From positions 310,001-374,000 of the forward strand of contig NZ_JAHSPD010000001.1 in the NCBI RefSeq assembly GCF_020141465.1: DNA of 64,000 bases, given 5' to 3'. A program made the position numbers and the translations under genes. The stretch comes from Roseovarius carneus. Lineage in GTDB: Bacteria > Pseudomonadota > Alphaproteobacteria > Rhodobacterales > Rhodobacteraceae. The number at the start of each line of letters is the position of its first letter. The first letter of the stretch is position 1. Below, in pieces: positions 52,421-60,021 of this stretch. Below the pieces are notes generated by a model. The model searched no databases and was not told the origin of the DNA. It saw only the letters and a program-made list of their open reading frames with translations.

Positions 52421-53413
52421 CTACAGCACCATGGGATTTACGGCGTTGCGAGGCCGGTTGCCGGAAAGAAAGGCGATGATCTCATCGGCGGCCTCGGCTG
52501 CGATCTGGCGGCGCACCTCGCTGACTGCTGATCCGATATGCGGTGTCAGAACCGTGCGGTCGCTCGTGAGGAGCGCTGGATGAACCTGCCTTGGCCGATC
52601 CGGGCGGTGCCAATCCTCCATCTCGAAGGTGTCTGCGGCATAGCCGGCGAGCTGGCCTGTGTTCAGCGCCTCCACGACGGCAGCCTCATCCACCAACGAT
52701 CCGCGCGCGGGATTGACCAGATAGGCACCTTGTTTCATCGCCGCGAGAAAAGATGCATTCACGATGTGCTTGGTCTGGTCAGTCAGTGGCAGCGCCAGGA
52801 TGATGAAATCAGACATGTGAGTGAGCTCTTCTAGCGGCGCATACTGAGCCACGAGAGCCTTCTCCATCGTGGGATCGAGGCGGTTTTCGTCGAAGTAGAT
52901 GCGCCGCCCCCGAAAGCCCGAGAGGAGGCGCATCGTCTCGCGGCCCACAGCACCGCCACCTATGATACCCACGGTCGCGCCTTGCAGGCTGCCACCGTAA
53001 AAATTGGGCCGCCACCCGGCGAAGGTTCCTGAGCGCAGATGCGCGTCCCCCGCACGCATGTTCCGTGCGAGCGCAATGCTGAGGCCGATGGCCAACTCGG
53101 CCGTCGGCTCGGTCAAAAGGTTCGGAACATAGGTCAACAGCACCCCGGCGTCCGTGCAGGCCCGCTGATCAAGATTGTCGAAACCTTTCAGGGCGCCAGC
53201 AATGATCTTCAATTTGGGGCAGGCGTCCAGAAATGGACGGTCGACGCATTCGGTCATGAAGGCCATCAACGCCGATGCATCCGCGCAAGCCTTGCGCAGG
53301 GCATCGCCGGCAAGGGGATCGCGCCCCACGCTTGTCACAACATCCCCGTGCTCTGAAAGACGTGCCAGCGTCTCATCCTCGATCCAGTTGGGCACTACGA
53401 TTTTGACCATCAT
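52421..53413 (-). CDS. ptxD: NAD-dependent phosphite dehydrogenase
   Basis: 330-aa D-2-hydroxyacid-dehydrogenase-family enzyme that oxidises phosphite to phosphate with NAD. Compared from memory with P. stutzeri PtxD, the numbering matches for every active-site residue: Met53, Lys76 (ALKGFDN), Arg237 (NPARGSLVDE), Glu266 (FEMEDW) and His292 (PHIGSAV). The PtxD-specific block AGYAADTFEMEDWHRPDRPR is present. The Rossmann motif is GIIGGGAVG. Asp175 at the second-strand end favours NAD over NADP. It is divergent from ptxABC with 119 bp between. Confidence 0.92.
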   Translation of the reverse strand: MMVKIVVPNWIEDETLARLSEHGDVVTSVGRDPLAGDALRKACADASALMAFMTECVDRPFLDACPKLKIIAGALKGFDNLDQRACTDAGVLLTYVPNLLTEPTAELAIGLSIALARNMRAGDAHLRSGTFAGWRPNFYGGSLQGATVGIIGGGAVGRETMRLLSGFRGRRIYFDENRLDPTMEKALVAQYAPLEELTHMSDFIILALPLTDQTKHIVNASFLAAMKQGAYLVNPARGSLVDEAAVVEALNTGQLAGYAADTFEMEDWHRPDRPRQVHPALLTSDRTVLTPHIGSAVSEVRRQIAAEAADEIIAFLSGNRPRNAVNPMVL

Positions 53414-53465
53414 CCAGCATCCTCAATTGCAATGTCCTGATCGGCTAGCAGTAAAAAACGCTTAT

Positions 53466-53499
53466 CGCAATATGTAATAAAATTGTCTTAATTATTGCG
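53466..53499. promoter_or_regulatory. dyad in the divergent ptxD-ptxA promoter
   Basis: CGCAATA (53466-53472) and TATTGCG (53493-53499) are perfect inverted arms around a 20-bp AT-rich centre that contains AATT...AATT. Placement midway between divergent operons fits the LysR protein encoded by ptxE. No Pho box is seen. Confidence 0.6.
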
Positions 53500-53532
53500 T
53501 ATCACGATGCAAACAGAGGGGGAATCGGCGCC

Positions 53533-54312
53533 ATGGATGGATCAACGCGTGTTGTGGGACGAGATATTCTGAGCGTCGACAATGTGGAAGTCGTCTACCC
53601 GAACGGCACACGCGCACTCAATCGGACCGCCTGCCAGTTCGCTGACGGGGAAGTGACCGTCCTTCTTGGTCCGTCTGGCGCCGGCAAGTCTACGCTTCTG
53701 CGCACTCTCAACCTGCTGACCCGGCCAAGCGCGGGATACATCGTGACATCGGCAGGTCAGCAGTTGAAGTCGCGCCACGATATCCGCTCTCACCGGCGCG
53801 ATACCGCCATGATCTTTCAGCAGCACCAATTGATCGGCCGGCTCAGCGCACTGCGTAATGTCCTCATGGCGCGCCTCGGGCGCCATGAGGTCTGGACTAG
53901 TTTGGTGGGTTTTTCACGTGCCGAAAAACTTCTCGCGCTGGAATCGCTCAGCCGCGTGGGCCTCTTTGATAAGGCACTGACACGCTGTGACAGCCTCTCG
54001 GGCGGCCAGCAGCAGCGCGTCGGCATTGCGCGCGCGCTCACGCAGGAGCCAAAGCTGATCCTCGCGGACGAGCCTATCGCATCGCTCGATCCGGCATCTT
54101 CGGACCGGGTGATGAAAATCCTGCGCGACGTATGCCGCGAAGACCGAATTCCCGTCATCGTCAGCCTCCACCAGCTCGATTTTGCCAAGGCCTATGCCGA
54201 CCGCATCATCGGTCTGTCTGATGGCGACATCGTTTTCGACGGACCGCCCTCGGCGCTGGACGGCGCCGCGCTGGCGCGCATTTACGGCGCGCCGACCGAC
54301 ACGACCACCTGA
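53533..54312 (+). CDS. ptxA: phosphite ABC transporter ATP-binding protein
   Basis: 259-aa PhnC/PtxA-type ATPase. Walker A is GPSGAGKST, the signature is [15 protein letters not shown], and Walker B is [22 protein letters not shown] precedes the ATG. It is the first gene of ptxABC and drives import with PtxB and PtxC. Phosphite rather than phosphonate is inferred because ptxD is adjacent and no phn lyase genes are present. Confidence 0.9.
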   Translation: MDGSTRVVGRDILSVDNVEVVYPNGTRALNRTACQFADGEVTVLLGPSGAGKSTLLRTLNLLTRPSAGYIVTSAGQQLKSRHDIRSHRRDTAMIFQQHQLIGRLSALRNVLMARLGRHEVWTSLVGFSRAEKLLALESLSRVGLFDKALTRCDSLSGGQQQRVGIARALTQEPKLILADEPIASLDPASSDRVMKILRDVCREDRIPVIVSLHQLDFAKAYADRIIGLSDGDIVFDGPPSALDGAALARIYGAPTDTTT

Positions 54313-54335
54313 TCTTTCAACTCTTGGAGACTGCC

Positions 54336-55211
54336 ATGAAGACTTTTGCAACTCTCACAGCCATGCTGCTTGCCACAACCGCCGCGTTCGCTGCGGGCGA
54401 TCATGATCCGGACACTTTGCGCGTCGCGCTGCTTCCTGATGAAAACGCCTCGACCGTGATCCAGGATAACAAGCCCCTGGCCGCGTATCTCGAAGAGAAG
54501 CTCGGCAAGGATATCGAGCTGATCGTCACGACCGACTACTCCTCGATGATCGAGGCGATGCGCTTCGGCCGCGTGGATGTCGCGTATTTCGGGCCCGCCT
54601 CCTACACGATCGCCAAGGCCAAGATGGCGGGTGGCGACCTGGATATCGAACCCTTCGCCGCGCGCATGACGGATGGCAGCACCACCTACCAGTCTGTCCT
54701 CATCGCCAATGTCGAAAGTGGTATCGATTCGATCGACGATATCGAAGGGTCGGGTATTGATGTGGCTTTCGGCGATCAGGCCTCCACCTCGAGCCACTTC
54801 GCGCCGAAATATACGATGATGCTCGAAGGCGTGACGGAGGGCGATGACTATACCCAGAACTTCACGGGCGCGCATGACGCGGTCGCGCGCAACGTCGAAC
54901 TGGGCAATGCAGCTGTCGGCGGTCTCAGCCGTCCGATCTACGAGAGCCTGCTGGCCAAGGGGTCGGTCGATGAATCAAAGTTGGTGGTCATCGGTTACTC
55001 CGCCGATATTCCGCAATATCCTTGGGTTCTTCGCACCGACATGACCGAGGAGCTCGAAGGCTCGATCAAAGACGCTTTCCTGACGCTGGAGCGGGGGACC
55101 GAAGTGGGCGACGCGGTGCTGAAGCCCTTCAAGGCTGATGCCTTCGCTCCGATCACGGATGCCGACTACGACATCATTCGTGATATCCGCAAGAAGCTGC
55201 AAGCCGACTGA
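54336..55211 (+). CDS. ptxB: phosphite ABC transporter substrate-binding protein
   Basis: 291-aa PhnD-family periplasmic protein. The start at 54336 (MKTFATLTAM) has TTGGAG upstream. The signal peptide ends near AAFA (18-19). The ligand pocket block VTTDYSSMIEAMRFGRVDVAY, FGPASYTIAK (about 62-92) matches PtxB/PhnD proteins. GDQASTSSHFAPKY is the second conserved segment. It lies 23 nt after ptxA. Confidence 0.9.
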   Translation: MKTFATLTAMLLATTAAFAAGDHDPDTLRVALLPDENASTVIQDNKPLAAYLEEKLGKDIELIVTTDYSSMIEAMRFGRVDVAYFGPASYTIAKAKMAGGDLDIEPFAARMTDGSTTYQSVLIANVESGIDSIDDIEGSGIDVAFGDQASTSSHFAPKYTMMLEGVTEGDDYTQNFTGAHDAVARNVELGNAAVGGLSRPIYESLLAKGSVDESKLVVIGYSADIPQYPWVLRTDMTEELEGSIKDAFLTLERGTEVGDAVLKPFKADAFAPITDADYDIIRDIRKKLQAD

Positions 55212-55235
55212 GACTGCCCGGACTAGGAGACCGCC

Positions 55236-56060
55236 ATGACCCGCCTCTTGACTGCCCAGCCTGCGCTGGCCAACGCTGAAGATGTGCTGGCCGAGGACAG
55301 CAAGGGGCGGCGAAAGCTGCTCCTGCAAATCGCCGTTGTCGCCGCGATCGTCATTGCATCGCTCTGGATGACCGGGATGCTGGATCGGAGCCGGCTGGCC
55401 AACGGCCTGCCGGCCATCGGCATCCTCGGCACCGAAATGTTCCCGCCGGATTTCGGCCGTTGGCGCGATTGGGTAGGGCCTCTCGTCGAGACGCTGGCTA
55501 TGTCCATAGCAGGCACAGCGCTCGCCGTAGCACTTTCTCTGCCACTTGGGTTTCTGGCCGCAAGAAATACGTCGCCCAACAAGGTCGTCTACCAGGTCGC
55601 GCGGGTCATCCTGAACACGCTCCGCTCGATCCCTGAATTGATCATGGGTATCATTTTCGTGGCGGCTGTCGGGTTTGGCATGTTGCCGGGTGTCCTCGCG
55701 CTTGGCCTTCATTCGGTCGGAATGGTCGGGAAATTCTTTGCAGAGGCCATCGAGCATGCGCATCCCGCACCGATCGAAGCGACCGAGGCGTCGGGAGCCA
55801 CGTCAATGCAGGTCATCCTGCACGGCGTCCTGCCGCAGGTGTTCCCGCAATTCGCAGACGTCAGCATGTATCGCTGGGAATACAATTTCCGTGCGTCAAC
55901 CGTTATGGGGATGGTCGGTGCAGGTGGTATCGGCACCGAGCTCGTCGGCTCGCTCCGCCTCTTGGACTACCCTCAGGTATCCGCGGTTCTACTGGTGATA
56001 CTCGCCTGCGTTACCGTCGTGGATATGCTCAGCAACATGCTCCGCGCGAAGTTCAGGTGA
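55236..56060 (+). CDS. ptxC: phosphite ABC transporter permease
   Basis: 274-aa PhnE/PtxC-type inner-membrane permease. Helices are at about 28-45, 88-112 (LVETLAMSIAGTALAVALSL), 130-160 and 215-265. The EAA loop reads EATEASGATSMQVILHGVLPQVFPQF. It starts 24 nt after ptxB. The operon ends here, and a decayed yedK-like sequence begins 20 nt later. Confidence 0.9.
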   Translation: MTRLLTAQPALANAEDVLAEDSKGRRKLLLQIAVVAAIVIASLWMTGMLDRSRLANGLPAIGILGTEMFPPDFGRWRDWVGPLVETLAMSIAGTALAVALSLPLGFLAARNTSPNKVVYQVARVILNTLRSIPELIMGIIFVAAVGFGMLPGVLALGLHSVGMVGKFFAEAIEHAHPAPIEATEASGATSMQVILHGVLPQVFPQFADVSMYRWEYNFRASTVMGMVGAGGIGTELVGSLRLLDYPQVSAVLLVILACVTVVDMLSNMLRAKFR

Positions 56061-56080
56061 TGGCCGCAGATTCGAAGGCG

Positions 56081-56687
56081 ATGTGCTCGAATAATGAGCC
56101 TTCACCTTGGCGGTTCAGTTTTGCCGAGTGCCTAGGCAAAACCTTGCCCAGTCCTCCATGATCTCCCTGCGCTTCTCGATCATGTCTGGGGCTTTCGCAC
56201 GACCAAGACCAGCAAAAAGACGGGCAAGACCCTCCGGGCTGCCGCATGGAACAACGCCCGTGACGACAAGGTGCGCACCTCCGGGCTTTGGAAGGAGAGT
56301 TTTCATAAACGCCGCTGCTTGATTCCGGCCTCTTCGTTTTGCGAAGCCAAGGGCAGAGCTCCAGCAACCTATTACTGGTTTGGCTTACGTGGTGACAAAC
56401 CTCGACCACCATTCGCCTTCGCAGGCCTACGGACGCATTCATGCTTCGAAGGTCCACAAGGCGCAGAGGAGCCTGAGACCTATACGATGATCACCACCAC
56501 CGCGAACGACCTGGTTCGGCCGGTGCATCCCGAGCATATGCCGGTGATCCTGCATCCCGATGACCACGAGCGATGGCTGGAGGGCGACGTCGTGGATTCG
56601 CACGAGCTCCTCCGCCCCTTCCCCTCAGAAAAGATGCGAGTGATCAAGAGCGGTGAAGACGAGCGCGAGGATAAAGTGATCGCCTAG
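56081..56687 (+). pseudogene. decayed yedK/HMCES (SRAP) gene, copy 2
   Basis: Coding similarity runs from about 56146 (LLDHVWGFRTTK) through RRCLIPASSFCEAKG, ITTTANDLVRPVH and MPVILHPDDHERWLEGD to a stop at 56685. An upstream ATG-TGC (56081), which would supply the catalytic Cys2, is in another frame and stops at 56159. SRAP proteins shield abasic sites in single-stranded DNA. The copy is frame-broken and probably inactive. Confidence 0.65.
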
Positions 56688-56733
56688 CTAGGCTGACGCA
56701 ACGTCATAAAGAACATTTCGAGGTCGGTAACAC

Positions 56734-56742
56734 GGTTACAAA
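56734..56742 (+). other. putative integrase arm site, right
   Basis: GGTTACAAA, the same 9-mer and orientation as the two copies near attL, 38 bp inside attR. Confidence 0.45.
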
Positions 56743-56779
56743 TGGATGTGTAAGCTATTGTTTTATATGGCGTGTAGCA

Positions 56780-56797
56780 GTTGTCCAGCCTCTCACC
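56780..56797 (+). other. attR core
   Basis: GTTGTCCAGCCTCTCACC, identical to the ffs 3' end at attL. No other ffs sequence is present here, as expected for a duplicated target end. Confidence 0.85.
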
Positions 56798-56842
56798 TTA
56801 CCCACTTTGACGCGCCACCTATTGCTACGCTCTGGCACAAGA

Positions 56843-57961
56843 TCACCGGGGCCTCTCCAGCAAAGCACCAAAGCCTTTCACAGGCTCCCCAATACCAAGC
56901 GCCAAAAGCGTCTCGAACATCATCGCCTGATTCGAGCTGATCACAGGCTTCCCGACTTTTTGCTCAAGCCGGTCCAGTGTCTCAACGCTGCGCATTTCGG
57001 TGCATGAAAGCACAATCGCCTCGACCTCAGGCCCATCCGCCCGAAGCCCAAGCGCATAGACCGCTTCGGGGGCCAAAGCGCCTTGTTCGTGATTGCCCAG
57101 CGCCGCGTCCACCTCAGCCTGCGCCACGATCTCAAACCCCATCTCAGAAAGAAACCCCACCGCGAGCGCGTTGATCGCAGGCATGTAAGGCGACGCAAAG
57201 CCGATCCGTTTGCGCGCACGTGTGACGTTGTTGGGGTTCATCACCTTGCGTATTTCACCGCGCAAGGCGCTGGGGAAGAGGCCCCAACCCACCCGGTATC
57301 CCGCCATCCCGTAAGCCTTGGAAAACGTCCGCAACACGGCGCAATTGCCCACATCCACCATATCCCAGCACCGCTCGCCCAGATGATCGGCAAACTCGCC
57401 ATAGGCTTCATCAAGCACCAGAAGGATATCCGCACGAAGCCCGGCCCGCAGGCGGGTCAGCTCGGATTTCGGGATGCGCGTGCCCGTGGGGTTTTCAGGG
57501 TTCGCAACAAACACAACGCGTGTATCGGGCTGCACCGCGTCCAGCAAAGCATCAACCGAGACGGTGCAACCCTGCTCCGGCCCAGTGTCAAACCGGGCAT
57601 TGGCGATCTGGGCCGCCGTTTTGAAAAACGGATAGGCATGGGCGGAACTCAGGACCGCGCGCCCCGACCCCGCGACCGCCCGCATCAGACATCCGATCAG
57701 ATCGAGCGAGCCTGTGCCGCATAAAATACCCTCAGCCGTAATCGCGTGCAGGTCTCCGAGGGCCGCGCGCAGATCCGTCCAATCCGGGTCGGGGTATCCA
57801 GCATCCGCAAGGCTCTGGGTTGCGGCGCGGACCGCCTCGGGGCTTGGGGGCCGCAGGCTTTCGTTTTGCGATAGCGAAATCAGCTCTATCCCCGGCGGTG
57901 CCACCATATCGGCGAGTGCATAGGGCGTCATTGCAGCGATATGCGGTAATGCGTGGGTCAT
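56843..57961 (-). pseudogene. in-frame fusion of truncated HisC-like aminotransferase and truncated Asp/Glu racemase family protein
   Basis: 372 aa. Residues 1 to about 247 are a PLP aminotransferase of the HisC family (LISLSQNESLRPPSPEAV, NPENPTGT, and the PLP lysine in RTFSKAYGMAGYRVGWG), cut before its C-terminal small domain. From about 248 (RKRIGFASPYMPAINA) to the end it is the C-terminal half of a maleate isomerase/arylmalonate decarboxylase-type protein, with the second catalytic cysteine in LSCTEMRS and KPVISSNQAM. The junction is near 57215. Neither enzyme is complete, so loss of function is likely. The 5' end overlaps the hyu fusion stop by 4 nt. Confidence 0.8.
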
Positions 57962-59096
57962 GACGTGCCTCCATAGACTGTCTCGGCCACAGCGTTGCTG
58001 ACCATCCCGCTACCTACGTCGCGCATCACGGCCTCACGAGACCTCCTCTCAGGCGGGCCAAACCCGCCGCCACCCCGCGTCTCAAAAATCAGCACCTTGC
58101 CCGTCGGGATCCGAAACTCCCCCTTGCTGGGTAAATCCGGGCCGTCCATGCCGATGCGGATGCGCCCCTTGGCACCGTCCAAGCCGCCATGCCGCCCCTT
58201 GGCAGGGTTGTCCACATGCTCCACCGACAGAAACAACAAGATATCCTCATCAATGGCCGAGCTGATCTCGATATGCTGCCCAAGCCCACCGCGATACTGC
58301 CCCACCCCGCCAGAATCCGCACGCAGCTCACGGGCATGGATGAGCACGGGTGCCGCAGCCTCGGTCGTCTCGACCTGACTGCCCCAGACACCGCTGGGAA
58401 AGGCCGTAGCCGACAGCCCGTCCAGCGTCGGGCGCGCTCCGGTACCACCGCTGAACACCAGCTCTGCCGCAAATTGCCGATGCCCCAGATCGACGGCCTC
58501 AGGCGCGTGGCGCAGGGGCAGATCAGGCAATTCCGTCGCCAGAAGCGCGCGCAACCGCTGCTCATGCGCCGGGTTCGCGTAGGCGTGCATCAGGCAAATC
58601 GCAAGCGCCTCGATATCCTCACCGCGCAACGCCTCCGCAAGGGCGACCGCACTCGCCTCATCAAGTGGCGCAATCTCGCCGCCTTGCGCATTCATGCGCC
58701 CGCCAATCGTCAGCGCGTGTTTGCGCGGCACAATGAGGTCGGGCTTTTCGATATTGATCGCATATTGGCTGTAGCGGCGCTCATAAGCGATTTCCAAAAT
58801 GTCGCGAAACCCTGCCGTGGTGATCGTCGCCACGCGCGCCCCGCGCCGCTCAATCAAGGCGTTGGTGGCCAGCGTCGTGCCATGGATAAAGGTCGAGACC
58901 TGCTCCCAGCCTACCCCGCTGGTGGCCAGAACGCTCTGCGCGCCGTCAAGAGCCGCGAGCGCCGGGGCCTCGGGCGTTGTGGGGGTCTTGGTCGTGGCCA
59001 GCACGTGGCTCGCCGCGTCCATAAAACCCTTAAAACCGTGTCTGTAAATGTGCCGCCAATATCAATGGCCAGCCGGAATCCGTCTTTGGGTATCAT
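57958..59096 (-). pseudogene. hydantoinase A / hydantoinase B deletion fusion with frameshift
   Basis: From an ATG at 59096 the frame reads MIPKDGFRLAIDIGGTFTDT, the HyuA/oxoprolinase start. It then shifts by one base near 59025-59040 and continues as DAASHVLATTKTPTTPEAP, FIHGTTLATNALIERRGARV and so on. Near LRHAPEAVDLGHRQ (about 58480) HyuA stops and the C-terminal part of HyuB begins: FSGGTGARPTLDGLSATAF, SGGVGQYRGGLGQ and ETRGGGGFGPPERR. The normal proteins are each over 500 aa. A deletion removed the HyuA C-terminus and HyuB N-terminus. Confidence 0.8.
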
Positions 59097-59460
59097 GGAT
59101 ATTTGCCAGTCTGAAAAGTACGGGAAACAGCAATCGCATCGCCCTGAGGGCAGCACAGTAAAGCCCTGTTAGGGCGTATCGCGTTTAACTGAATTCAATT
59201 GAACGCGACACGCTCTAAACGACGAGATCACATCCGGTGCCCCGGCGCAGCGTTGGATGGCAAAGTCCCAAGATCATGGCGCGGTGGATTTCCTAATACG
59301 GCCTTTTGCCGTTTCCACACGCGTGGCCTTTGTGTCAATGCAGAACTCGGGTACCGCGCGGCCGACCGCACTCTCCTTTGACCACAGCCACCAATCGGGG
59401 GCTGTTGCGTGGAGACGCAATCAGGCACAAATGCGCAGACGACATCTCAGGCGGAGCCCC
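59097..59460. other. 364 bp without a gene
   Basis: Holds the short copy of the palindromic repeat (59171-59218) and small palindromes such as CCACACGCGTGG near 59315. No credible reading frame or promoter for hutD is identified. Confidence 0.5.
59171..59218. repeat. interspersed palindromic repeat, short copy
   Basis: Imperfect palindrome centred on GAATTC: left GGCGTATCGCGTTTAACT, right AATTGAACGCGACACGC. The outer arms match the 115-bp element at 15720-15834, which carries a longer centre. Confidence 0.75.
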
Positions 59461-60021
59461 ATGACGCAAAACACTTTGAACATCGTCCGGCTCGCGGATC
59501 TCAAACCTACACCGTGGAAAAACGGCGGCGGGATCACACGCGATATTGCGGCTGCGCGCGATGGAGCGGGGCTTTTGTGGCGGCTCAGCATGGCCGATGT
59601 GGACCGTGACGGGGATTTCTCCAGCTTTGCGGGGCTCACCCGCGTGCTGACCGTGATTGAGGGCAGCGGCATGATCCTGCATGGCCCCAGCGGCGGGGTG
59701 GCGGCTGACTTCGCCGCTCCCGTGACCTTCGAGGGTGGTGCGGCTGTGCGTGCGGAGCTGACCCAAGGACCGATCCGCGATTTTAACCTGATGTTTGATA
59801 CCGCGCGTTATGATGGGTCAGCTGTGCGGGTCGCGGGGGGGCCGCTTGATCTGGGCGGCGCGGGCCAGATTGCCGTGCTGCATTTGATCACCGGCGGGGC
59901 CACGATTGGCGCGCATGCTATGGCCCCCGGCGATACCGCGATTTGCGAAGGCTCCGCCCTGAACGCCACCTTGGCCGAGGATGCCTGCGCCCTCGCAATC
60001 ACCCTCGCGCCCCGCCCCTAG
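59461..60021 (+). CDS. hutD: HutD family protein
   Basis: 186-aa cupin-fold protein of the histidine-utilisation cluster. The start is at 59461 (MTQNTLNIVRLADL) with GGCGGAG upstream; the frame is open from 59257 but the earlier part is unlike HutD. Diagnostic blocks are PTPWKNGGGITRDIA, SMADVDRDGDFSSFAG and IRDFNLMFDT. HutD is thought to limit overactivity of hut expression, perhaps by binding urocanate or formylglutamate. Its stop overlaps the convergent hutF stop (CTAG). Confidence 0.93.
   Translation: MTQNTLNIVRLADLKPTPWKNGGGITRDIAAARDGAGLLWRLSMADVDRDGDFSSFAGLTRVLTVIEGSGMILHGPSGGVAADFAAPVTFEGGAAVRAELTQGPIRDFNLMFDTARYDGSAVRVAGGPLDLGGAGQIAVLHLITGGATIGAHAMAPGDTAICEGSALNATLAEDACALAITLAPRP

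Larger units (their letters stand above)
30356..56797. mobile_element. 26.4 kb genomic island integrated at the 3' end of ffs
   Basis: The left border GTTGTCCAGCCTCTCACC (ffs 3' end, 30356-30373) is repeated exactly at 56780-56797. A tyrosine integrase lies directly inside the left border. Putative arm sites GGTTACAAA occur inside both borders. Cargo is restriction, nuclease, recombinase and phosphite genes with more variable base composition than the flanks. SRP RNA and tRNA genes are known integrase targets because insertion restores the RNA's 3' end. No structural phage or conjugation genes are seen, so self-mobility beyond excision is unlikely. Confidence 0.88.

Noticed and set aside
30356..56797. 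Island as an intact prophage or conjugative element
   Set aside because: No capsid, terminase, tail, relaxase or type IV secretion genes were found; only integrase and recombinases.
59199..59460. Possible insertion-sequence remnant upstream of hutD
   Set aside because: Frames there resemble no transposase I can name and no terminal repeats are visible.
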